From: Clostridiales bacterium
GTDB taxonomy: Bacteria > Bacillota > Clostridia > Lachnospirales > Lachnospiraceae
Length of the DNA stretch: 6,257 nt
Assembly: GCA_021203285.1 (NCBI GenBank)
Contig: JAJQBM010000026.1
Span: forward strand, 426-6,682
Reading direction: 5' to 3'
The notes under the pieces were generated by a model, which was not told the origin of the DNA, did not search any database, and saw nothing but the letters and a program-made list of their open reading frames with translations. Positions within the stretch are counted from its first letter, which is position 1. Every line of letters starts with the position of its first letter. Both the position numbers and the translations under genes were made by a program. Shown piece by piece: positions 1 through 5,937 of the stretch.

Positions 1-323
1 ATCGCGGTTTTATGCTGTCAGGGCGGCTTTATGTGTCACCGCTTATGAGCTTAAACAGGATCCGGGGGATTCAGTTTGAGAAATTGGATGATCTGGATAC
101 TTTCCTGAAGGAGCATGATGTGGACATTGCGGTTCTGACGCTTCCGAAGGGGGAGGCGGAGAGCGCGGCGGAGAAGCTGGTCAGTCTGGGAATTCATGCC
201 ATCTGGAATTTCGCCCATCTTGACCTGAATCTTCCGAAGGATGTGGTGGTTGAGAATGTTCATCTGTCCGACAGCCTGATGCAGCTATCCTATAATATCG
301 TAAAGAATAAAACAAACGAATAA
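1..323 (+). CDS. rex: Redox-sensing transcriptional repressor Rex, C-terminal part (5' end outside window)
   Basis: Rex is a cytoplasmic homodimeric repressor that senses the NADH/NAD+ ratio and leaves its operators when NADH rises, controlling fermentation and respiration genes. The reading frame is open from base 3 to the TAA at 321-323 and begins mid-protein with RGF, so the DNA-binding winged helix and the Rossmann glycine loop lie upstream of the window. What is visible fits the second half of the NADH-binding domain: an IRGIQFEKLDDL segment, then DVDIAVLTLPKGEAESAAEK, then the conserved GIHAIWNFAHLDLNLP stretch, and the C-terminal swapped helix VENVHLSDSLMQLSY typical of clostridial Rex. 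An ATG at 12-14 is an internal methionine, not a start, because family similarity continues before it. The next gene, nnrDE, repairs damaged NAD(P)H, which suits an NADH sensor as neighbour. The family call is secure; what it regulates is not visible. Confidence 0.92.
   Translation, partial: RGFMLSGRLYVSPLMSLNRIRGIQFEKLDDLDTFLKEHDVDIAVLTLPKGEAESAAEKLVSLGIHAIWNFAHLDLNLPKDVVVENVHLSDSLMQLSYNIVKNKTNE
268..296 (+). promoter_or_regulatory. Possible sigma-A-type promoter inside the 3' end of rex, directed at nnrDE
   Basis: A perfect TATAAT stands at 291-296, 17 bases after CCGACA at 268-273 (4 of 6 matches to TTGACA). A transcript starting near 303 would give nnrDE a leader of about 90 bases holding the dyad at 338-370. 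The TATAAT also encodes a Tyr-Asn pair in the Rex C-terminal helix, so it may be coincidence. This is inference from sequence match only. Confidence 0.25.
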
Positions 324-337
324 TACATATTGTGGGA

Positions 338-370
338 AGGAGGAACTTTTGCGCGACATGAGTTCCTCCT
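338..370 (+). promoter_or_regulatory. Perfect 10-bp inverted repeat in the nnrDE leader, including an SD and an anti-SD-like arm
   Basis: AGGAGGAACT (338-347) is the exact reverse complement of AGTTCCTCCT (361-370), with a 13-base loop that can be narrowed to 11 by a U-G pair (348 with 360). No T-tract follows, so it is not an intrinsic terminator. The left arm holds a perfect SD, and the right arm contains CCTCCT (365-370), which is also complementary to the second SD AGGAGG at 383-388. The right arm could therefore pair with either SD but not both at once. A translational switch is inferred; the complementarity itself is directly visible. Confidence 0.5.
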
Positions 371-382
371 CTTGTTACGAAC

Positions 383-396
383 AGGAGGTTCCGATG
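383..396 (+). promoter_or_regulatory. Ribosome binding site and start codon chosen for nnrDE
   Basis: AGGAGG at 383-388 is followed after 5 bases by ATG at 394. A competing in-frame TTG at 349 has its own AGGAGG (338-343) at the same 5-base spacing. It would add 15 residues (MRDMSSSSCYEQEVP) that do not resemble the family N-terminus, whereas the ATG start gives MKYVLTAAQMQQCDANTM, where YjeF_N homology normally begins. Confidence 0.75.
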
Positions 397-1881
397 AAAT
401 ATGTTTTGACAGCAGCACAGATGCAGCAGTGCGATGCTAACACGATGGGGAAGTTTAAGATGCCCTCGGCGGTTCTCATGGAGCGCGCAGCGTTGGCCGC
501 TGTTGGAGAAATCGAAGAGCGGTTCCCTGTTCCCAGTGTGCGTGTCCTTCTTGCCTGCGGGACGGGGAATAACGGCGGCGACGGGCTTGCCATGGCGCGG
601 CTTCTTTTCCTGAAAGGGTATTCGGTTCAGATCCTTTTTCCGGGGAATGAGGAGAAATGCAGTGCGGAGGCGGCAAGGCAGCTCTCGATTGTCCGCGAAT
701 ATGGGATTCCGGTTGTGAATCAGTATCCGGAAGGGACGTTTGACGTGATTGTGGATGCGCTTTTCGGAATCGGGCTTTGCCGGGAGATTGGCGGAGTGTA
801 CCGGCAGATGATTGAGCGAATGAACGGGGCGGACGCATGGAAGCTGGCGGTGGATATCGCCTCCGGCATTTCCGCGGACAACGGGGCGGTGATGGGCATC
901 GCTTTTCGCGCAGACCGGACAGCAACATTCGGTTTTGCAAAGATCGGACAGCTTTTACACCCGGGGGCTGCATACACGGGAGAACTGAGGGTGGAGGATA
1001 TTGGGATTGACCGGTACAGCCTCTGCGGGTTTCAACCGGCGGTCCGGATGCCGGAGGCGTCGGATCTTTCGCTTCTGCCGCCGCGGCAGGATGATTCCAA
1101 TAAGGGAACCTATGGGAAAGTATTGATTTTTGCCGGCTCTTACAATATGGCGGGGGCTGCGGCATTCTCGGCAAAGGCGGCTTACCGGGCCGGCGCAGGT
1201 CTGGTTAAGGTCGCGACGGACGCCTTAAACCGCACGATCATTCAGAATCTTGTGCCGGAGGCTGTTCTTGCCACATGGGATGAGCGGACAGATATGGACC
1301 GGTTCGCGGAGGAACAGATTGCGTGGGCGGATGCGGTGATCATCGGTCCGGGAATCGGACGTTCGCGCCGGGCGCAGGAGCTGGTGAAAAGCGTTTTGGA
1401 AAGAGCGAAGGCGCCTTGTCTGGTGGATGCGGACGGCCTGAATATTCTTGCAGAGAATATGGATTGGATTGATAGCGACAGAGAGAATCTGGTGCTGACG
1501 CCGCATCTGGGAGAGATGGCGCGCCTGCGCAAAATGTCCGTTGCGGAGATAAAAAAAGATCTTCTCGCGGTTGCAGAAGCATTTTCATCGCGCTATAATG
1601 TGGTGGTTGCCCTGAAGGATTCACGGACCGTCACAGCGGCGCCGTGCGGCCGGGCATACATCAATACGACAGGAAACCACGGAATGGCGACCGGAGGCTC
1701 CGGAGATGTTCTCTCCGGTGTCATCGGAGCGCTTCTCGCGCGGGCGGTACCGGCGGAGGATGCGGCGGCGCTGGGCGTGATGATTCACGGAATGGCAGGG
1801 GACGCGGCCGCCGGGACAGTCGGCAAAACGTCCATGACGGCTTCGGACATCATCGACGGACTGTGTGCCGTTCTCAGATAA
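394..1881 (+). CDS. nnrDE: Bifunctional NAD(P)H-hydrate epimerase / ADP-dependent NAD(P)H-hydrate dehydratase
   Basis: This cytosolic repair enzyme acts on hydrated NADH and NADPH (NADHX, NADPHX). The N-terminal domain interconverts the R and S epimers, and the C-terminal ribokinase-like domain dehydrates the S form using ADP. In the 495-residue product the YjeF_N domain spans roughly 1-215, with GTGNNGGDG at 56-64, DALFGIGL at 121-128 and VDIASGIS at 153-160. The dehydratase domain follows from about 230, with NKGTYGKVLIFAGS at 236-249, DADGLN at 345-350, TPHLGE at 369-374 and the GGSGD motif at 434-438, whose Asp438 is the expected catalytic base. Length fits the two-domain fusion (about 500). 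Small departures are Ala156 where VDxPSG is usual, and Lys408-Asp409 where Lys-Gly is common. alr starts 24 bases downstream, so co-transcription is likely. Domain assignment is firm; the exact start is less so because of the in-frame TTG at 349. Confidence 0.95.
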   Translation: MKYVLTAAQMQQCDANTMGKFKMPSAVLMERAALAAVGEIEERFPVPSVRVLLACGTGNNGGDGLAMARLLFLKGYSVQILFPGNEEKCSAEAARQLSIVREYGIPVVNQYPEGTFDVIVDALFGIGLCREIGGVYRQMIERMNGADAWKLAVDIASGISADNGAVMGIAFRADRTATFGFAKIGQLLHPGAAYTGELRVEDIGIDRYSLCGFQPAVRMPEASDLSLLPPRQDDSNKGTYGKVLIFAGSYNMAGAAAFSAKAAYRAGAGLVKVATDALNRTIIQNLVPEAVLATWDERTDMDRFAEEQIAWADAVIIGPGIGRSRRAQELVKSVLERAKAPCLVDADGLNILAENMDWIDSDRENLVLTPHLGEMARLRKMSVAEIKKDLLAVAEAFSSRYNVVVALKDSRTVTAAPCGRAYINTTGNHGMATGGSGDVLSGVIGALLARAVPAEDAAALGVMIHGMAGDAAAGTVGKTSMTASDIIDGLCAVLR

Positions 1882-1905
1882 CAGGAAAGAAGGCTTTTGC
1901 ATAAT

Positions 1906-3066
1906 ATGAAACAACACAGCAGAATCTGTGCACAGATTGATCTGGATGCCTTTGAGCATAATCTGAATGAAATTAAGCGGGTGATTTCGCCGGACACAAA
2001 GATCTGTGCCGTGATCAAGACGGACGGATACGGTCACGGCGCGTCGGTTCTCGCCTCGGTTATGGAGGGGCGTGAGGAGATCTGGGGATATGCGGTCGCA
2101 ACCGTGGAGGAGGCCGTGACACTGCGCGATGGTGGGATTGAAAAGCCAATCCTGATTTTGGGATATGTCTTTGAGGAGGATCTGGATACCCTGATCGATC
2201 TGGATATCCGTCCGACCGTGTTCTCCCTTGCGGTGGCGGAGGAGCTTTCCGCGGAGGCGGTTCGCAAAAAACGTGCCGTACACATTCACATCAAACTGGA
2301 TTCCGGTATGGGGCGCATCGGGTTCCCCTGCTGTGAAGAGACTATTGAAATCATTGCACAGATTGCGAATCTGCCGAATATTGTGATAGAGGGGATTTTT
2401 ACACACTTTGCACGGTCGGATGAGCGCGACAAGTCATGGTCGATGCGGCAGGCGGAGCGCTTTTTTTCCGTGACGGACGGCCTTGTGCAGCACGGAATCC
2501 GGATTCCGATCCGGCATATCTCAAACAGCGCCGGAATCATTGATCTGCCGCAGTACAATCTTGATCTTGTGCGGGCCGGGATCATCCTTTATGGTCTCTG
2601 GCCTTCGGATGAGGTGAATCGGGAGTCAGTGGATCTGCGGCCGATTCTGACCTTGAAGAGTCATGTGGTTCATGTGAAAACCATGACGGACGGGGAGCCG
2701 GTCAGCTACGGCGGCACCTACCGCGTGAGCGGGACGCAGCAGATCGCGACGATTCCGGTGGGCTACGGGGACGGTTATCCCCGGGCGCTTTCAAATCGGG
2801 GATATGTCCTGATTCACGGGCAGAAAGCGCCGGTCTGCGGCCGCATCTGCATGGATCAGTTTATGGTAAATGTCACAGGAATTCCGGATGTAAAGCCGGG
2901 GGACGAGGTCATTCTGGTCGGCGGCGGGATTACGATGGAGGAGATCGGCACGCTGTCCGGACGGTTTAACTATGAGTTTGCCTGCGATCTCGGGAAGCGG
3001 ATTCCCCGCGTATATTGCAGGAACGGACAGATCGCGGAGGACGTAATCGAACAAAACAAAGACTGA
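1906..3066 (+). CDS. alr: Alanine racemase, PLP-dependent, fold type III
   Basis: The enzyme interconverts L- and D-alanine in the cytoplasm, supplying D-Ala for peptidoglycan. The 386-residue product has the usual family length. The N-terminal barrel begins with AQIDLDAFEHN and carries the PLP-binding motif KTDGYGHGA with Lys38 (variant of the common KADAYGHG). KLDSGMGRIGF, HISNSAGII and DLVRAGIILYGL follow in family order. The C-terminal beta domain holds the second catalytic base Tyr268 in SYGGTY, then IPVGYGDGYPRALSN and GRICMDQFMVNVT with the substrate-pocket Met316-Asp317. The start is not certain. ATG 1906 lies 12 bases after AGAAGG (1888-1893), rather far, while an in-frame TTG at 1897 adding three residues lies only 3 bases from it. 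ATG is preferred because MKQHSRICAQIDLD matches the usual N-terminus. It probably shares a transcript with nnrDE and lies upstream of mazF, as in Bacillus. Confidence 0.95.
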   Translation: MKQHSRICAQIDLDAFEHNLNEIKRVISPDTKICAVIKTDGYGHGASVLASVMEGREEIWGYAVATVEEAVTLRDGGIEKPILILGYVFEEDLDTLIDLDIRPTVFSLAVAEELSAEAVRKKRAVHIHIKLDSGMGRIGFPCCEETIEIIAQIANLPNIVIEGIFTHFARSDERDKSWSMRQAERFFSVTDGLVQHGIRIPIRHISNSAGIIDLPQYNLDLVRAGIILYGLWPSDEVNRESVDLRPILTLKSHVVHVKTMTDGEPVSYGGTYRVSGTQQIATIPVGYGDGYPRALSNRGYVLIHGQKAPVCGRICMDQFMVNVTGIPDVKPGDEVILVGGGITMEEIGTLSGRFNYEFACDLGKRIPRVYCRNGQIAEDVIEQNKD

Positions 3067-3071
3067 ACCGG

Positions 3072-3088
3072 AAAATCGCGCCGATTTT
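3072..3088 (+). promoter_or_regulatory. Short inverted repeat after alr, overlapping the mazF promoter region
   Basis: AAAATCG (3072-3078) and CGATTTT (3082-3088) form a perfect 7-bp stem around a 3-base loop. It lies six bases after the alr stop and its right end overlaps the proposed -35 TTGAAT at 3087. It is too A/T-rich and lacks a T-tract beyond the stem, so it would be a poor terminator; an operator is an equally weak possibility. Confidence 0.3.
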
Positions 3089-3116
3089 GAATACACTCAC
3101 CGATAACGGGGATAAT
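3087..3116 (+). promoter_or_regulatory. Candidate promoter for mazF
   Basis: TTGAAT (3087-3092) and GATAAT (3111-3116) are separated by 18 bases, each close to the sigma-A consensus. Initiation near 3123 would give a leader of about 24 bases containing only the mazF ribosome binding site. This would allow mazF to be expressed apart from alr. The call rests on motif match alone. Confidence 0.4.
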
Positions 3117-3146
3117 ACATATAAAACCTGAATTGGAGAGTGTGAG

Positions 3147-3494
3147 ATGGTAATTCGCAGAGGGGATGTCTATTACGCAGATTTGAGGCCGGTGGTCGGC
3201 TCGGAGCAGGGCGGTGTCCGTCCGGTTCTGGTTATCCAGAATGATGTGGGCAACCGGCACAGCCCGGCCGTGATCTGTGCGGCGGTCACATCCCGCATGA
3301 ACAAAGCAAAGCTGCCGACACACATTGAGCTCAGCGCAGCCCGGTACCATATGGTGAAGGATTCCGTGATTCTTTTGGAGCAGCTGCGGACCATAGATAA
3401 AATGCGCCTGAAGGACAAAATCTGCCACCTTGACGGGGACATTATGAGAAAAGTAAACCGGGCACTGGGTATCAGCCTTGAACTGGATACATAG
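3147..3494 (+). CDS. mazF: MazF/EndoA-type mRNA interferase (PemK-like toxin)
   Basis: MazF toxins cleave mRNA at short sequence sites in the cytoplasm; the B. subtilis EndoA enzyme cuts at UACAU. The 115-residue product follows the EndoA pattern nearly throughout: [67 protein letters not shown], and a final helix ending [10 protein letters not shown]. Arg25 and Thr48, at the same numbers as the catalytic pair known from B. subtilis MazF, are both present, so the protein should be active. The start ATG is supported by GGAGAG (3135-3140) six bases upstream. In Bacillus the antitoxin gene ndoAI sits between alr and ndoA; here that gap is 80 bases and codes for no antitoxin. No antitoxin-like gene is seen downstream either. 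Identity is firm; its inhibitor, if any, is encoded elsewhere. Confidence 0.95.
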   Translation: MVIRRGDVYYADLRPVVGSEQGGVRPVLVIQNDVGNRHSPAVICAAVTSRMNKAKLPTHIELSAARYHMVKDSVILLEQLRTIDKMRLKDKICHLDGDIMRKVNRALGISLELDT

Positions 3495-3495
3495 C

Positions 3496-3558
3496 TTGAC
3501 TATTCGGGGTATAACTGCTATCACATTCAGTGTATTTGATTTGAACAATTACTAGAAT
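3496..3558 (+). promoter_or_regulatory. Weak promoter-like motifs between mazF and yebC
   Basis: The 91-base spacer contains TTGACT (3496-3501) followed after 17 bases by TATCAC (3519-3524), and separately a good -10-like TAGAAT (3553-3558) without a matching -35. Either could start a yebC-glgA transcript. No terminator hairpin is visible after mazF, so read-through from upstream is also possible. Confidence 0.25.
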
Positions 3559-3585
3559 ATACATGGAAAACAGGGAGGAAAAAGG

Positions 3586-4314
3586 ATGTCGGGACATTCA
3601 AAGTTTGCCAACATCAAGCACAAAAAAGAAAAAAATGACGCGGCAAAAGGGAAAATTTTTACAGTGATCGGACGTGAGATCGCGGTTGCGGTAAAGGAAG
3701 GCGGGCCGGACCCGGCCAATAACAGCAAGCTTCGCGATGTGATCGCCAAGGCAAAGGCCAACAATATGCCGAACGAGACGATCGACCGCGGGATCAAAAA
3801 GGCGGCCGGCAACGCGGCTTCCGTCAATTACGTGGCGGCTACATATGAGGGCTACGGCCCCGGAGGGACGGCGATCATCGTCGACACGCTGACAGACAAC
3901 AAAAACCGCACGGCGGCCAATGTCAGGAGTGCCTTTACCAAGGGCAAGGGGAGCATCGGCACACAGGGCTGTGTCTCGTTCATGTTTGACCGCAAGGGGG
4001 AGATCATCATCGACCGCGAAGAGTGTGAGATGGACGCGGATGATTTGATGATGCTTGCTCTGGATGCGGGCGCGGAGGATTTCACGGAAGAAGAGGACAG
4101 CTTTACGGTGATCACGGATCCGGACTCTTTCAGCGATGTGAGACAGGCGTTAGAGGAGGCCGGCATCGACATGGCGAGTGCCGAGGTTACGATGATTCCG
4201 CAGAACTATGTGGAACTGACCAACGAGCAGGATATCAACAATATCAACCGGATTCTTGATCTGCTGGACGAGGATGACGATGTACAGCAGGTATATCATA
4301 ACTGGGATGAATAA
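3586..4314 (+). CDS. yebC: YebC/PmpR/TACO1 family protein (translation or transcription regulator)
   Basis: YebC proteins were first described as DNA-binding regulators. Mitochondrial TACO1 and recent work on bacterial members point to a ribosome-associated role in translating difficult sequences such as polyproline. The 242-residue product has the family's usual length and hallmark N-terminus MSGHSKFANIKHKKEKNDAA (Phe7 where Trp is most common). Next come GKIFTVIGREIAVAVKEGG, KAKANNMPNETIDRGIKKA, the EGYGPGGTAIIVDTLTDNKN segment, and an acidic C-terminus with LDEDDDVQQVYHNW. The start ATG follows GGAGG (3574-3578) by seven bases. It is not next to ruvC here, unlike in many bacteria. glgA starts 17 bases after its stop, suggesting one transcript. 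The family call is firm; which of the proposed roles applies cannot be read from the sequence. Confidence 0.95.
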   Translation: MSGHSKFANIKHKKEKNDAAKGKIFTVIGREIAVAVKEGGPDPANNSKLRDVIAKAKANNMPNETIDRGIKKAAGNAASVNYVAATYEGYGPGGTAIIVDTLTDNKNRTAANVRSAFTKGKGSIGTQGCVSFMFDRKGEIIIDREECEMDADDLMMLALDAGAEDFTEEEDSFTVITDPDSFSDVRQALEEAGIDMASAEVTMIPQNYVELTNEQDINNINRILDLLDEDDDVQQVYHNWDE

Positions 4315-4331
4315 CAGGGGGAGGGGGTTTT

Positions 4332-5783
4332 ATGAAGAAGGTTTTATTTGCAGCGTCTGAGTGCGTACCGTTTATCAAGACCGGAGGGCTGGCCGATGTG
4401 TGTGGTTCGCTTCCGAAGATGTTTGACAAGGAGGAGTGGGATATCCGGGTTGTGATCCCGAACTATTCCTGCATTCCGGAGCAGTACCGTCATGAATTTC
4501 AGTATGTGACGCATTTCTATATGGGAACCGGCTCTTATGTTCCCTATAAGTATGTGGGCGTATTGTCATATGTGCTGGACGGGATTACATATTATTTCAT
4601 CGACAATGAGGAGTATTTTAACTGTTTCCTTCCCTACGGCAACATCCGCTATGACATTGAGAAGTTCTGCTTCTTTGATAAAGCGGTTCTGTCGATGCTG
4701 CCGCTGATCGGATTCCAGCCGGATCTGATCCACTGCCATGACTGGCAGACCGGATTTATCCCGGTCTATTTAAAAACCGAGTTTCAGGGGGATATGTTCT
4801 TCTGTGGCATGAAGTCCATGATGACCATCCACAATCTGAAGTTCCCGGGCATCTGGGATGTGAAGACCATGATGGGGCTTACCGGCCTGCCGAAGGAGCT
4901 GTTCACGCCGGATAAGCTGGAGTTCAAGAAGGACGCCAACATGCTGAAGGGCGGCCTTGTCTACGCGGATTACATCACGACGGTCAGCGACACCTATGCG
5001 AGAGAGATTCAGACGCCGTACTACGGCGAGGGCCTTGACGGGCTGATGGCGGCGCGGCATTTTGATATGCAGGGGATTGTAAACGGGATTGACTACGATA
5101 TTTACAATCCGGCGACGGATCCGAAGCTGTATGTCAATTACGACGCAGACTCCTTCCGCAAGAAGAAGTTCCAGAACAAGCTGAAGCTGCAGGAGCAGCT
5201 CGGTCTTGCCGTGGATAAGCATAAATACATGATCGGCTTGGTTTCCCGCCTGACGGACCAGAAGGGACTGGATCTGATCGATCAGTGCTTTGAGGGTATT
5301 GTGGATGATTGCACGCAGTTTGTCGTGATCGGCACCGGCGAGGAACAGTATGAGAACATGTTCAAATATTATGCATGGAAGTATCCGGACCGCGTCTCCG
5401 CGAATATCTGCTATGACGCGGATCTGGCGCAGAAGCTCTATGCGGCAGCGGATGCCTTCCTGATGCCGTCCCGGTTTGAGCCCTGCGGCCTGACTCAGTT
5501 GATGGCCTTCCGTTACGGAACGGTTCCGATTGTCCGTGAGACCGGCGGCCTGAAGGATACGGTGGAGCCTTATAATGAGTACGAGAACACCGGAACCGGT
5601 TTCTCCTTCTCGGCTTACAATTCCGAGGATATGCTCCATGTGATCAACTACTCCAAGGAGGTCTATTTTGACAAAAAACGTCAGTGGAACCAGATGGTGG
5701 AGCGGGGCATGCGGGCCGATTTCTCGTGGGGTGTTTCCGCGGGAAGATATCGCGATCTCTACAATTTCCTGATCGGGGAATAG
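4332..5783 (+). CDS. glgA: Glycogen synthase (ADP-glucose type, GT5)
   Basis: The enzyme extends alpha-1,4-glucan chains from ADP-glucose in the cytoplasm, the chain-building step of bacterial glycogen synthesis. The 483-residue product has the typical bacterial length and two Rossmann-like GT-B halves. The N-terminal half opens with FAASECVPFIKTGGLADV, with the nucleotide-sugar-binding KTGGL at 16-20, and includes HCHDWQTG at 134-141. The linker and C-terminal half carry NGIDYDIYNP from 251, SRLTDQKGLD at 305-314, GTGEEQ from 334, the catalytic-loop RFEPCGLTQLMAFRYG with Glu383, and TGGL at 404-407. No key residue seems missing. The start follows a G-rich ribosome binding site containing GGAGG (4320-4324) by seven bases. 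No other glycogen genes (glgC, glgD, glgB, glgP) are in the window, so precursor supply and branching must be encoded elsewhere. A strong terminator follows. Confidence 0.95.
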   Translation: MKKVLFAASECVPFIKTGGLADVCGSLPKMFDKEEWDIRVVIPNYSCIPEQYRHEFQYVTHFYMGTGSYVPYKYVGVLSYVLDGITYYFIDNEEYFNCFLPYGNIRYDIEKFCFFDKAVLSMLPLIGFQPDLIHCHDWQTGFIPVYLKTEFQGDMFFCGMKSMMTIHNLKFPGIWDVKTMMGLTGLPKELFTPDKLEFKKDANMLKGGLVYADYITTVSDTYAREIQTPYYGEGLDGLMAARHFDMQGIVNGIDYDIYNPATDPKLYVNYDADSFRKKKFQNKLKLQEQLGLAVDKHKYMIGLVSRLTDQKGLDLIDQCFEGIVDDCTQFVVIGTGEEQYENMFKYYAWKYPDRVSANICYDADLAQKLYAAADAFLMPSRFEPCGLTQLMAFRYGTVPIVRETGGLKDTVEPYNEYENTGTGFSFSAYNSEDMLHVINYSKEVYFDKKRQWNQMVERGMRADFSWGVSAGRYRDLYNFLIGE

Positions 5784-5794
5784 ATGAAAATCAG

Positions 5795-5828
5795 ATCAGT
5801 CGCCGGATAGCCGGCGGCTGATTTTTTC
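5795..5828 (+). terminator. Intrinsic terminator after glgA
   Basis: Twelve consecutive pairs (5795-5806 with 5811-5822, including one G-U) form a GC-rich stem with the core GCCGG/CCGGC and a 4-base loop ATAG. The stem runs straight into TTTTTT (5822-5827). It lies 11 bases beyond the glgA stop and should end the yebC-glgA transcript. Confidence 0.9.
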
Positions 5829-5937
5829 TGCATATTTCCTTCATGCCGGATGTCAAAGAGGATGTATAGAAAAACAGGATCGGAAAATACTAAATACAAC
5901 CTAAAAACAGGCATCAGGACAGAACGGAGAGATATGC
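5829..5937 (+). other. Spacer between the glgA terminator and the tepA-like gene
   Basis: This A-rich spacer should hold the promoter of the next gene, since a strong terminator precedes it, but no convincing pair of boxes is seen. TATAGA (5865-5870) is the best -10 candidate; the only -35-like hexamer before it, TTCATG (5840-5845), is 19 bases away and poor. AAAAACAGG occurs twice (5870-5878 and 5903-5911), 33 bases apart. GGAG (5926-5929) is the ribosome binding site, eight bases before the ATG at 5938. Confidence 0.5.

Noticed and set aside
372..383. TTGTTACGAACA as a possible Rex operator before nnrDE
   Set aside because: Rex sites are about 18-bp palindromes of the TTGTTAA-N4-TTAACAA type; this is only a 4-bp dyad with a 3-base centre and lacks the second half-site.
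476..1174. Open frame of 232 codons on the minus strand within nnrDE
   Set aside because: The translation is a Pro/Arg/Ser-rich composition typical of the shadow of a GC-biased gene.
1644..1904. Plus-strand 86-codon frame overlapping the end of nnrDE
   Set aside because: It is a frame-shifted reading of the conserved GGSGD region, Arg/Gly-rich, and not a gene.
1621..2406. Open frame of 261 codons on the minus strand across the nnrDE-alr junction
   Set aside because: It is antisense to two clear enzymes, has no convincing ribosome binding site, and its product shows no family features.
3093..3143. ACACTC (3093-3098) complementary to GAGTGT (3138-3143) overlapping the mazF ribosome binding site
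   Set aside because: Only six bases with a 39-base loop, and the first arm would be missing from transcripts starting near 3123; too weak to claim.
4770..5639. Long open frame (289 codons) on the minus strand within glgA
   Set aside because: It lies wholly antisense to a well-supported GlgA, its translation is rich in Arg, His, Leu and Ile with no recognisable motif, and it reflects codon usage of the + strand gene.
5870..5911. Direct repeat AAAAACAGG at 5870 and 5903
   Set aside because: Nine bases in an A-rich spacer with only two copies; likely chance.
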